The notes beneath the pieces are model-generated. The model made no database searches. It saw only the letters and a program-made list of their open reading frames with translations, and was not told where the DNA came from. DNA of 38,977 bases, from contig CANRHB010000015.1 of assembly GCA_947630325.1 (NCBI GenBank), positions 1 to 38,977 of the forward strand. Direction: 5' to 3'. A program made the translations under genes and the position numbers. Below are positions 1 to 8,400 of this stretch, in pieces (position 1 is the first letter of the stretch; the number at the start of each line of letters is the position of its first letter). This stretch comes from an uncultured Clostridia bacterium. GTDB lineage: Bacteria > Bacillota > Clostridia > Christensenellales > Borkfalkiaceae.

Positions 1-303
1 TACGGAATCGGTCTTACGACGTCCAAGAAAATTCTTGCGGAGACGGGCATCGACCCCGACACCCGCGTGAAGGATCTTGACGAGACGGACGTTTCCAAGT
101 TGAGAGAATATATCGACCACCACTATGTCGTGGAGGGCGAGCTCAGAGGACAGAAGAGCCTCAACATCAAGCGGCTGATGGAAATCGGCTGCTATCGCGG
201 CGTTCGCCACAGAAAGGGACTTCCCGTGCGCGGCCAGAGCACCAAGCGCAACGCAAGAACGCGGAAAGGACCCCGCCGCACGGTCGCGAACAAGAAGAAG
301 TAA
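1..303 (+). CDS. rpsM: 30S ribosomal protein S13, 5'-truncated by window edge
   Basis: The frame is open from base 1 and ends at TAA 301-303. It encodes about 100 residues beginning [12 protein letters not shown], the helix-hairpin-helix segment usually found some 20 residues into S13, so only the extreme N-terminus is missing. The C-terminal half has the family motif [14 protein letters not shown] followed by the basic tail ([13 protein letters not shown]) that reaches towards the P-site tRNA. S13 sits in the head of the 30S subunit and contacts L5 and tRNA. It lies 14 nt before rpsK in the same orientation, as expected for the alpha operon, whose promoter must be upstream of the window. Identification is secure. 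Confidence 0.97.
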   Translation, partial: YGIGLTTSKKILAETGIDPDTRVKDLDETDVSKLREYIDHHYVVEGELRGQKSLNIKRLMEIGCYRGVRHRKGLPVRGQSTKRNARTRKGPRRTVANKKK

Positions 304-317
304 GGAGCGTGTGAGAA

Positions 318-716
318 ATGGCAGATAAAAGAAGAACAGTCTCTCGCGGTAAGAAGAGAGAAATCAAAAAGATCGACAAAGGACAAGTTCATATCCAGTC
401 CACCTTTAATAACACGCTTGTCACCATCACCGATATGAGCGGCAACGCGATCAGTTGGTCGAGCGCAGGTTCCCTCGGGTTCAAGGGATCGAGAAAGGGT
501 ACTCCCTTTGCAGCGCAGATGGCGACGGAGACGGCGGCAAAGGCCGCAAAAGAGCACGGGCTGCGCTTTGTGGAAGTGTATGTCAAGGGCCCCGGCGCGG
601 GCAGAGAGTCCGCGATCCGCGCGCTCGCAAATTGCGAGCTCCAAGTGACCCTCATTTCGGACGTATCTCCCATTCCCCACAACGGATGCAGACCGCCCAA
701 GCGCAGAAGAGTATAA
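318..716 (+). CDS. rpsK: 30S ribosomal protein S11
   Basis: A 132-residue protein of normal length for S11. Diagnostic stretches are [15 protein letters not shown], the [11 protein letters not shown] segment, [17 protein letters not shown] and the C-terminal [16 protein letters not shown], which lines the mRNA exit site on the 30S platform. The first 20 residues are strongly basic, as is usual. The start ATG follows a GGAGCG-like ribosome site (303-309). It is 14 nt downstream of rpsM and 12 nt upstream of rpsD, so translation is probably coupled within the operon. Nothing unusual is seen. Confidence 0.98.
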   Translation: MADKRRTVSRGKKREIKKIDKGQVHIQSTFNNTLVTITDMSGNAISWSSAGSLGFKGSRKGTPFAAQMATETAAKAAKEHGLRFVEVYVKGPGAGRESAIRALANCELQVTLISDVSPIPHNGCRPPKRRRV

Positions 717-728
717 GGAGGCAAGAAG

Positions 729-1355
729 ATGGCAGTATATAGAGACGCAAAATGTAAACTTTGCAGAAGAGAGGGCGGCAAGCTCTTTTTGAAGGGCGAG
801 AAATGCTACCTCGACAAGTGCCCCTTCAACAAGCGCCCCACTCCTCCCGGAAAGGCTCCCTCCGCCGTGCGGAAGAAGGTTTCCGAGTACGGCTTGCAGC
901 TCCGTGAAAAGCAAAAGACCAAGCGCATTTACGGCGTACAGGAAGGGCAGTTCCGCCATTACTACGAACTTGCCGACCGCATGAAGGGCATCACGGGCGA
1001 AAACATGCTCTCCCTGCTCGAAAGAAGGCTCGACAACGTGATCTTCCGTATGGGCGTCGGTGCGTCCCGTACGCAGGCGCGGCAGCTCGTGAACCACTCT
1101 CACTTTATGGTGAACGGAAAGACGGTAAACGTTCCTTCGTACAGCGTGAAAGTCGGCGATGTGATCGCGGTCAAAGAGAACCGCAAGAACAACAAATTCT
1201 TTGAACAAATCAAGACGATGAAGGTTGCGAATATGCCCAAGTGGCTGGAATTCGATCCCGAGAAGCTGGAAGGCAAAATTTTGGCGCTTCCCACCCGTGA
1301 GGACGTTGACAGCCAGATTGCAGAGCATATGATTGTCGAATTGTACTCCAAGTAA
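729..1355 (+). CDS. rpsD: 30S ribosomal protein S4, zinc-binding (C+) type
   Basis: The 208-residue protein starts [18 protein letters not shown]. Cys9, Cys12, Cys26 and Cys31 form the zinc knuckle of C+ type S4 proteins. The S4 RNA-binding domain follows at about residues 98-160 ([28 protein letters not shown]). S4 is a primary 16S rRNA binder that nucleates 30S assembly, and in many bacteria it represses its own operon by binding the leader; that leader is not in this window, so regulation cannot be judged here. An AAGGAGG site (714-720) precedes the ATG. The gene is followed by rpoA after 24 nt that include another strong AAGGAGG. Confidence 0.98.
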   Translation: MAVYRDAKCKLCRREGGKLFLKGEKCYLDKCPFNKRPTPPGKAPSAVRKKVSEYGLQLREKQKTKRIYGVQEGQFRHYYELADRMKGITGENMLSLLERRLDNVIFRMGVGASRTQARQLVNHSHFMVNGKTVNVPSYSVKVGDVIAVKENRKNNKFFEQIKTMKVANMPKWLEFDPEKLEGKILALPTREDVDSQIAEHMIVELYSK

Positions 1356-1379
1356 TTTCATATAAAAGGAGGTAACTTT

Positions 1380-2333
1380 ATGATCGAAATGGATATGCCC
1401 AAAATCGAAGTGACGGAAAACGACGAGAAATCTTATGCGAGGATCGTTGTAGAGCCGCTTGAAAAGGGCTTCGGTCTTACGATAGGCAACTGTCTCAGAA
1501 GAATTTTGTTGTCGGCGCTGCCCGGCGCTGCTGCGCAAGGGATCAGGTTTATGGACGGGAGCGTGAAACACGAGTTTTCCGCGATCCCCGGCGTCAAAGA
1601 GGACGTTACGGAGATCATTCTCAACCTGAAACTTCTTGCGATCAAAACAAAGGTCACCGATAAAGATTATACAAAGACGCTCCGGTTGTGCAAAGAAGGG
1701 CCCGCAGTCATTCATGCGAGCGACATTGCGCAGGACGCCGAAGTGGAGATCGTGAATGCCGACCAATACATCTGCACTGTGGATGCGGGCGGCAAGATCG
1801 ATATGGAAATCACCATCGGCAGAGGCAGAGGGTATCACCCCGCCAAAGATAACAAACAGCCCATCATCGACTATATTCCCATCGACTCCATTTATACGCC
1901 CGTCCAGAAAGTCAATTACAATGTGGAACCGGCGCGCGTGGGGCAGAATATCGACCATGACAGGCTTACGATCGAAGTGTGGACAGACGGCACGTTCTCG
2001 GGCAAAGAGATCGTTTCGCTCGCCGCAAAGATCATGCAGGACCATATCAGTCTGTTCGTCAATCTTTCCGATAGTATCAAGGATATGGACATTTTAGTCA
2101 AGACGGACGATGACAAACAGCAGCAGATTCTCTCTATGAAGATCGAGGAAATGGACTTCTCTGTCCGTTCCTACAACTGCTTGAAGAGAGCGAATATTCA
2201 CACTGTGGAAGACCTCATCTCCAAGACGGAGGACGAGATGCTCAAAGTGCGCAACTTGGGCAAAAAGTCCCTCGACGAGGTAATTCAGAAACTCGAACAA
2301 TTCGGTCTTTCGCTGGAAAAAAAGGAGGATTAA
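1380..2333 (+). CDS. rpoA: DNA-directed RNA polymerase subunit alpha
   Basis: A 317-residue alpha subunit. The N-terminal dimerisation and assembly domain shows ARIVVEPLEKGFGLTIGNCLRRILLSALPG; the insert domain follows, then a flexible linker. The C-terminal domain, from about residue 250, carries the helix-hairpin-helix signature SYNCLKRANIHTVEDLISKTEDEMLKVRNLGKKSLDEVIQKL, which contacts UP elements and activators. Length and domain order are canonical. The ribosome site is AAAGGAGG (1367-1374). It is separated from rplQ by only 3 nt, so the two are presumably translationally coupled. This is the usual position of rpoA between rpsD and rplQ. Confidence 0.98.
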   Translation: MIEMDMPKIEVTENDEKSYARIVVEPLEKGFGLTIGNCLRRILLSALPGAAAQGIRFMDGSVKHEFSAIPGVKEDVTEIILNLKLLAIKTKVTDKDYTKTLRLCKEGPAVIHASDIAQDAEVEIVNADQYICTVDAGGKIDMEITIGRGRGYHPAKDNKQPIIDYIPIDSIYTPVQKVNYNVEPARVGQNIDHDRLTIEVWTDGTFSGKEIVSLAAKIMQDHISLFVNLSDSIKDMDILVKTDDDKQQQILSMKIEEMDFSVRSYNCLKRANIHTVEDLISKTEDEMLKVRNLGKKSLDEVIQKLEQFGLSLEKKED

Positions 2334-2336
2334 ATT

Positions 2337-2843
2337 ATGCCGGGTAAATTGGGCAAGACAAGCAAACAAAGAATTGCATTATTGAGAGGGCAGGCTTCCC
2401 AGCTCCTTTGGTACGGAAAGATCGAAACAACGGCCTCTCGGGCGAAAGAGTTACAGTCCTATGTCGAAAAGCTCATCACGAAAGCGGTGAACACTTATGA
2501 CGACGTGATCGAATACGACGTTATCATCAAGGATAAGAAGGGCAAGGACGTGAAAACGACGTCCGTGAAAGACGGGCCGAAAAAGCTCGCCGCCCGCCGT
2601 GCGATCATCGCGAAAACGTACGATCTGCAAGAGATCAAGGCGTTCAGCGAGAGCAAGAGCGACTACAAAAAGCGCACGGCGCAGATCCAGCACCCGCTCA
2701 TCGAGAAGCTGTTTAACGAAATCGCACCCAAGTATGCTCAGCGGAAGGAGGAGCTTGGTCAAGGCGGCGGATACACGAGAATTTATCTTCTCGGTCAACG
2801 TCGCGGCGACGCAGCCGAATCCGCGATCATCGAATTGGTGTAA
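2337..2843 (+). CDS. rplQ: 50S ribosomal protein L17 with an internal expansion
   Basis: A 168-residue L17, whereas the family is usually about 110-130 residues. The core is recognisable at both ends: GKLGKTSKQRIALLRGQASQLL...GKIETTASRAKELQSYVEKLIT and the C-terminal GGGYTRIYLLGQRRGDAAESAIIELV. The extra length lies mainly between about residues 52 and 118, a charged segment (IEYDVIIKDKKGKDVKTTS and FSESKSDYKKR) not found in the short form. The N-terminus also lacks the usual MRHRK basic start. L17 lies near the polypeptide exit tunnel of the 50S subunit. It is the last gene of the operon, with its ribosome site AAGGAGG inside the end of rpoA, and a terminator begins 14 nt after the stop. Confidence 0.95.
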   Translation: MPGKLGKTSKQRIALLRGQASQLLWYGKIETTASRAKELQSYVEKLITKAVNTYDDVIEYDVIIKDKKGKDVKTTSVKDGPKKLAARRAIIAKTYDLQEIKAFSESKSDYKKRTAQIQHPLIEKLFNEIAPKYAQRKEELGQGGGYTRIYLLGQRRGDAAESAIIELV

Positions 2844-2857
2844 CGAATTTAATTGCA

Positions 2858-2896
2858 ACGCCGCCCGAGGCATTTTGCCTCGGGCGGCGTATTTTG
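2858..2896 (+). terminator. Rho-independent terminator of the alpha operon
   Basis: A 14-bp perfect stem (arms 2858-2871 and 2877-2890, ACGCCGCCCGAGGC and its complement) with a 5-nt loop, followed by ATTTTGTT. It begins 14 nt after the rplQ stop. Nearly the same CGCCCGAGGC stem recurs in the terminator at 31066. Confidence 0.93.
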
Positions 2897-3019
2897 TTGC
2901 CGCAAACAACACTGTCATAACGAATTTACACGGAGCCCGCGCGGGTGGGAGAGGGGCACTTTTTCTTGACGCCGTCTTTTTAGTCAACATTATATAGAAT
3001 CGTTGATCATAATTCTCGC

Positions 3020-3040
3020 TTTATGATTAACAATCATAAA
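3020..3040. repeat. Perfect 9-bp inverted repeat, function unknown
   Basis: TTTATGATT-AAC-AATCATAAA lies in the AT-rich part of the gene-free stretch after the alpha operon. It resembles a regulator binding site, but no gene starts nearby, so it may belong to a repeat or a lost gene. Confidence 0.4.
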
Positions 3041-3076
3041 ATATTCAAATGATGATATATTTGTTTCAGCAAAATG

Positions 3077-3103
3077 CCTCCCCCAAACTTGTTGGGGGGG
3101 AGG
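3077..3103. repeat. C-rich/G-rich hairpin of a dispersed repeat family
   Basis: CCTCCCCC and GGGGGGGAGG arms surround AACTTGTT. The same CCCCAACTTGTTGGGG core occurs at 24150-24205 between pta and ackA, so this looks like a partial copy of that dispersed palindromic family. Confidence 0.5.
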
Positions 3104-3114
3104 GTAGGGTAGAG

Positions 3115-3212
3115 CGGCGCAATTTTGCTCAACAGCGCGGTGCGCTGTGAACTGCGCCGCGACAGCCGAGCTGGTAGCGAGGCGGGGTTGCGGTGGGCGC
3201 CACCGCCGCAAT
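3115..3212 (+). repeat. Two-hairpin dispersed repeat, copy A
   Basis: The outer stem pairs CGGCGCA (3115-3121) with TGCGCCG (3153-3159). Inside it, ACAGCGC (3132-3138) pairs with GCGCTGT (3142-3148). A second GC hairpin follows at 3188-3211. A related copy in inverse orientation lies inside the mobile element at 35024-35122, with the outer stem preserved despite base changes. Confidence 0.6.
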
Positions 3213-3269
3213 GGGGCACCTTATTTTTTTACATGAGTAACCGTCCCCCCTTTCGGCTCACTGTGTTCG

Positions 3270-3303
3270 CCACTTTCCCCCGCTCTGCGGGGGACAGCAA
3301 AGG
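3270..3303. repeat. Short GACAGCAAGG palindromic repeat, copy 1
   Basis: CCCCCGCTCTGCGGGGG followed by ACAGCAAAGGG. The same ACTTTCCC...GGGACAGCAAGG arrangement recurs at 3652-3735, each copy with its own small stem. Confidence 0.5.
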
Positions 3304-3325
3304 GAAAATGAAACCCATTCCAAAG

Positions 3326-3470
3326 TGTCATGTCGACCCGCGCGCAGCTCTGATTCTCTAAGCGCGGCACGAGGAGCGTCAGCGACGAAGTAGCGCAGTC
3401 GAGACATCTCGTCCACATTATAACAAGGTGAGATTTCTCGACTTCGCCTGCGGCTCCGCTCGAAATGACA
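3326..3470. repeat. MITE-like intergenic repeat, copy 1
   Basis: It begins TGTCATGTCGA and ends TCGAAATGACA, near-perfect terminal inverted repeats. Internally it has TCTCTAAGCGCGGCACGAG and CATTATAACAAGGTGAGATT, both shared with the copy at 26244-26395. No coding capacity is seen. Confidence 0.65.
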
Positions 3471-3493
3471 TATTGAGAACTTTGTTCTTTAAT

Positions 3494-3604
3494 TGTCATG
3501 TCGAGCATAGTCGAGACATCTCCACCTCGTCGCCACACGCCTTGGTTTTAATATTGTGAGATTTCTCCACTCCGCTCATTTCATTCGCTGCGGTCGAAAT
3601 GACA
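3494..3604. repeat. MITE-like intergenic repeat, copy 2 (shorter)
   Basis: It has the same termini (TGTCATGTCGA and TCGAAATGACA) and the same internal GAGATTTCTCCAC segment as the other copies, but lacks the GCGCGGCACGAG block. It lies 23 bp after copy 1. Confidence 0.6.
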
Positions 3605-3651
3605 GATTAAGGACACGAGCGAAATGATAAAACCCTTTCCCCCTCGTTTCA

Positions 3652-3735
3652 CTCGGGTACTTTCCCTAAAAGGGACAGCAAGGAGCCCACTTTCCCCCGC
3701 TACGCGGGTACTTTCCTTTTCAGGGACAGCAAGGG
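3652..3735. repeat. Short GACAGCAAGG palindromic repeat, copies 2 and 3
   Basis: Two tandem units read GGGTACTTTCCCTAAAAGGG-ACAGCAAGG and GGGTACTTTCCTTTTCAGGG-ACAGCAAGG. They belong to the same family as 3270-3303. No gene is visible in this stretch. Confidence 0.5.
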
Positions 3736-3875
3736 CAAGCCTACCCCTTTCCCACTGTTTCTCATGCGTTGTCGCAAACAATACCTTAACAAAGTTCGGT
3801 GAGAAAATTATAAATCAAATTTCTCTCCAAAAGGTATTATCACGCGATCATAAAACGAAAAATTGTCACCTATCA

Positions 3876-3904
3876 TTGCCTTTTTGTTTGAACGGTGGTA
3901 TAAT
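3876..3904 (+). promoter_or_regulatory. Sigma-A type promoter of the M18 aminopeptidase gene
   Basis: TTGCCT (3876-3881), a 17-nt spacer and TATAAT (3899-3904). The start of transcription should be near 3911, giving a leader of about 25 nt that contains the CGGAGG ribosome site. Confidence 0.75.
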
Positions 3905-3935
3905 GGTGGTATAAAAAGAAAAAACGGAGGACAGT

Positions 3936-5336
3936 ATGTCTGAAAAAAAGAGCGAAGGGCAGGAGCTTTTGGAACAGCTCGCCTATAAGAAGAAAAATTA
4001 TTACGAGGTCGCAAGCGCGGAAGAGCGCAGCGCAATTTTCGATTATGCCGAGGGCTATAAAGCCTTTCTCGACGCCGCAAAGACCGAGCGCGAGGCGTGC
4101 GACTTTGCAGTAGACGCAGCGAAACGCAACGGATTCACCGAATACCGTTTCGGTGATAAACTCAAAGCGGGCGATAAAAAATACTTTATCAATCGCGGTA
4201 AGTCCGTCGTTGTGTTCCGCGTGGGGACGAAGAATCTGGAAGAGGACGGCATGCGTATCATCGCCTCTCACATCGACGCGCCCCGTATCGACATCAAACA
4301 AAACCCGCTCTATGAGGACAGCGGTATGGCCTTCTTCAAGACCCACTATTACGGCGGCATCAAGAAGTACCAATGGACGGCGATCCCGCTTGCGCTCCAC
4401 GGCGTTGTCGTGCTCAAAAACGGCGAAAAAGTCACCGTGCGCGTCGGCGAAGATCCTGCCGATCCCGTGTTCTATATCAACGACCTTCTTCCGCACCTCG
4501 GCGGAGAACAGATGAGCGGCAGCGCAAATAAGCTCATCGAAGGGGAACAGCTCAACGTGGTCGTGGGCGGCCTTCCCTACGGCGACAAGGAAGTCTCCGA
4601 AAAAATCAAACTCAGCGTGCTGTCCGTTTTGCATGAGAAATACGGGCTCTGCGAAGAGGACCTCCTCTCGGCGGAGCTTTCAGCCGTGCCCGCCTACGGC
4701 GCGCGCGACATCGGCTTTGACCGTGCGCTCATCGGCGCTTACGGGCATGACGACAGGGTCTGCGCCTATCCCGCGCTCACAGCTGTCCTCGGGAACGAGA
4801 CGGAGCACACTGTGCTTGCCATGCTCGTCGACAAAGAGGAGATCGGCAGCGAGGGGACTACGGGAATCCAATGCAAAGTGTATGAGGACCTCATGGAGGA
4901 AATTTCCCTTGCGCTCGGGGCGAACTTCCGCAAAGTGCGGGCGGCGAGCAAGTGCCTTTCCTCGGACGTAACGGCGGCATACGACCCCAACTTTGCGGGC
5001 GTGTATGAAAAGATGAATTCCGCGCTGCTCTCTTGCGGGACGGCGATGTGCAAGTTCACGGGCGCGCGGGGGAAGAGCGGCAGCAACGACGCCAACGCCG
5101 AATTTGTGGGCGAGGTGCGCAAGATGTTTTCAGAGGGCGGCGTCGTCTGGCAGACGGCGGAGCTCGGCAAGGTGGACGTCGGCGGCGGCGGAACGGTCGC
5201 CAAGTTCGTGGCGCAGCTCAACATTGACACGGTCGACTTGGGGGTGCCCGTCATCTCCATGCACGCGCCGTGGGAGCTCGTCTCGAAGGCGGACGTGTAT
5301 AGCAACTACAAAGCGTTTCTCGCTTTTATGAAATAA
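3936..5336 (+). CDS. M18 family aminopeptidase
   Basis: The 466-residue product matches M18 (aspartyl/leucyl aminopeptidase-like) zinc exopeptidases, which form large dodecameric shells in the cytosol and trim N-terminal residues from peptides. Metal-site motifs are visible in order: ASHIDAPRIDIKQ (first His ligand), GAYGHDDRVCAYP (bridging Asp region), MLVDKEEIGSEGTTG (catalytic Glu and metal Glu) and the C-terminal ISMHAPWELVSKAD (final His). Length is normal for the family. The ATG follows ACGGAGGACAGT. There is no signal peptide. The gene stands alone, with its own promoter and a terminator after the stop, convergent with the giant lipoprotein gene downstream. Substrate preference cannot be read from the sequence. 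Confidence 0.93.
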   Translation: MSEKKSEGQELLEQLAYKKKNYYEVASAEERSAIFDYAEGYKAFLDAAKTEREACDFAVDAAKRNGFTEYRFGDKLKAGDKKYFINRGKSVVVFRVGTKNLEEDGMRIIASHIDAPRIDIKQNPLYEDSGMAFFKTHYYGGIKKYQWTAIPLALHGVVVLKNGEKVTVRVGEDPADPVFYINDLLPHLGGEQMSGSANKLIEGEQLNVVVGGLPYGDKEVSEKIKLSVLSVLHEKYGLCEEDLLSAELSAVPAYGARDIGFDRALIGAYGHDDRVCAYPALTAVLGNETEHTVLAMLVDKEEIGSEGTTGIQCKVYEDLMEEISLALGANFRKVRAASKCLSSDVTAAYDPNFAGVYEKMNSALLSCGTAMCKFTGARGKSGSNDANAEFVGEVRKMFSEGGVVWQTAELGKVDVGGGGTVAKFVAQLNIDTVDLGVPVISMHAPWELVSKADVYSNYKAFLAFMK

Positions 5337-5364
5337 TGCCGATAAGACAAAGCGGATAAAAAGC

Positions 5365-5401
5365 GGCGCCCGCCTCTTGAAGAGGCGGGCGCCTGTTTTG
5401 T
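5365..5401. terminator. Bidirectional terminator between convergent genes
   Basis: A GC-rich stem (GGCGCCCGCCTC with its complement) is followed by TGTTTTGTTT on the plus strand and by GCTTTTTA on the minus strand. It lies 29 nt after the aminopeptidase stop and 11 nt before the stop of the minus-strand lipoprotein gene, so it can serve both. Confidence 0.85.
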
Positions 5402-5411
5402 TTCCTGAAAG

Positions 5412-8400
5412 TTACGCTGTGACGAGACGGGCCCATTCGCCGGGATAGCCCGCCGTGAGCCAATGCGCCATGTCGGACTGCGACTTTTCGCCTCCGTTCG
5501 GGTTCGGGTTGACGCTTCTGCCGATGTAACGTTCGGTCGTGCCGGGACGGAAGGACCATGCGAGGAAGTTCACCGTGCCGTTTATGGTGGCTTTGGTGAG
5601 TGCCGAACAGCCGCTGAACGCTTGCTGGCCGATGAATTCCACCTTTGCGCCGATCGTGATCTGCGTGAGTTTGTCGCAATTTTCAAACGCGCGGGCGCTA
5701 ATCGTAATGGTTTTCTCGTCGAGCGTGATCGCGCCTTGCACGACATTCACGTCATCGGGAATCTTCGTCATCTGAGCAAGGTCGGGCACGGTCGCGATCG
5801 TATCGACGACCGCCTCTTTGCCCGAGTTCGCTTTGATGAGGTGTTTCCCGATGTAGAGAATGCCGTGTTCGTCCCAATTCTCGGCGGTCTGATAGTACTT
5901 CGTTCCCGCAAAAGCGTTTTCGCCGATGTAATAGGATTTCTCTCTCTGCACTTGGCTCTTCACGGATTTGAACGTGATCGTGTCAAGCGCCGTGCAGCCG
6001 TAGAACGCATACGCGCCGATGGAGATCACCGTTTCGGGGATCTCAACTTTCGTGAGCGAGGTGCAACCGAAGAATGCTGCGGCGCCGATGTGCGTGACGG
6101 AGTTCGGGATATCGATGCTCGTAATTTTATCGCCGCGGAAGGTTCCCACGGGAATGTATGTGGCGGTGTCGGGGATATGGACGTCACCCTCCAAGTCGAC
6201 GATGTTGAACGTCTCCGTGTAATTGAGCGGGCTCGCGTCGTCGTTTTCAAAAGCGATCACAAACCACGCCTTTAAGAGTTCGTCGGAAGTTTGCTCGTCG
6301 TTCGCCTTTTGGAAGGTGACAGAAGTAAGTCCCGTGCAGCCCTTGAACGCGTCTTTATCGAATCTCAGAATGCCCGCATAGATGGTCAGCGTTGTGATGT
6401 TGGCGCAATTTTCAAACGCGCCTTCCGCAACCGAGAGGGTGCCTTTCTTGATTGTAAACGCGCCCGAATGGCTCTCTTTCACGCGGATAAGGTGCCTGCC
6501 GAGGTAGACGTCTCCTTCGAGTTCCGCGCGTTCCAAGCGTTTGGTCTCGTTGAAAGCGCCCTTGCCGATCTCCTCGGCGCTCTCGGGCACGGTGAAATCG
6601 TCGTACTTAACGCACCTCTCGAACGCGTAAGTTCCGATCGTGGTCAGGGTGTCGGGAAGGGCAAATGTCACGAGTTCCCTATCTCCCTGGAAGGCGTATG
6701 CGCCGATCGTGGTAAGTTTCGGAGCCTCTTCGGTCTTTGGAGTGCTGCCGTCTGCGGTGTCGCCGAAGGTGATCGTAGTCAGATTGGAGCAGTAGTTGAA
6801 CGCATACTCGCCGATCGTTGTTACAGTGGAGGGGATCACGACCTCTTTCATGTTAAAGGCGCGGAATGCCTGGTTGCCGATCTCTACAACAATCTTGCCT
6901 TCGTGGACCGCAGGAATGACAATGCGTTCGGTGTCGGAAAGTTCGAGGTTACGTTTTACACGAAGGTCGTTGCCCGCGTTTTCGTAAGTAAGTCCGTCTA
7001 CGCCGCAGTCGCAGAAGTTGGACTTACTGAAATCATGTCCGCCGCGCGTTTCTTGTGTTTGGCAGTTTTCGCAGTTGCGGACATGTTGCCCGTTGTCTGC
7101 CACCGTCCACTTGCTCCATTGATGTCCGAGGGGATTATCGATGGAGGTCCTGGTCTCGTTCTGGCAGTTGCGGCAGGTGTTGATCTGAATGGTGGGCTGA
7201 ATGCAGCTCCCTTGCTCGATCTTACGGTCGATTGTGCAACTCGTCGTGCCGGAATAACGGCAGCGCGTACAAGTGAAACGGTGGGTGTTGCCATAGAGAT
7301 GCACATATTCAAACACATGCCCGAGCGCTTCGGTATCGTCGCGCGTCAAAACTTCCCTGCAAACCGTACAATAGAGGTCGTTATCGCCCCCCGCCGTACA
7401 GGTCGCGACCGTCGAGACGGGTTTCAACGTGCAGTCGACCTCTTCGTCAAGATCGCAGTTTTCGCAGGTGACACGGTGGGTGTTGTGATCCAGCTTGTCG
7501 CCCGTGTACTTATATTGATAGACATGCCCGCCCGTGCGGACGACCGTCTTAGACTGTTCGCCTCCACATTGGGCGCAATATTGCCGTGTATAGCCGTCTG
7601 CCTCGCAGGTGACGGGAACGGTCTCCTCCGAAAAAGTACATTTTTCAAACTTGTTCGCAGGGCAACGGGAACACTTTACCGCGTGTTGGCCGTATTGCTT
7701 GTTGGTGCTGATCTGATAGCTGTTCTTGTCGACCACCCAGTCGTGTCCGCCGTAAGAAGGAAGTTCGTCTTCTTTCCAAGTGTTGCCGCACTCCGAGCAG
7801 GTCTGCTGTGTATAGCCGTTGACGAGACAGGTCCGAGGTTGCACCTTCTTCTTTGCGGGATCGGGGGTGCATGCCGTGGGATTTATCTCTTCACCGCAGC
7901 TCATGCAGGTGCCGTAATGGGTATGATCTTCGGCATTGAACTTGTAGCCGCCCGAGGGGGTATGTCCCTTTGGCTCTTCGGTAACGTATTCATGGGTATG
8001 CCCGCAACGGATGCAGTGGAGCGTCTCGGTGCCTTTTTGCGTGCAGGTGGCGGGTGTGGAGTTTGTCTGTTGGAGCTGGCAGGCCTCGTTGACGTCCTGT
8101 CCGCAGCGGTCACAATGACCCTTATGGTAGTGGTATTCGACGCCGCTGTCACTCGTATGGGTATCGAAGGTATATGTTTCGATGTTATGCCCGAGACGGG
8201 TGAGAACTTCCGTTACGACATTTTTGCAGAGCGTGCAGGTCTTTACGCGCTCGCCGTCCTCGGTGCACTGAGGGGCTGTTTCCCGTTCGGTATATTCGCA
8301 GCTCTTTTCTTCGCTGAATCCGCATTTCGCGCATTCCCGCTTATGTTTGCCGTCTGCCGAGAACGTCCATCCGTCGTTTTGCGTGTTCTTCCAGGTGTGA

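Noticed and set aside
192-2045. A 617-codon minus-strand open frame across the ribosomal operon
   Set aside because: It is antisense to rpsK, rpsD and rpoA, which are certain; no family features.
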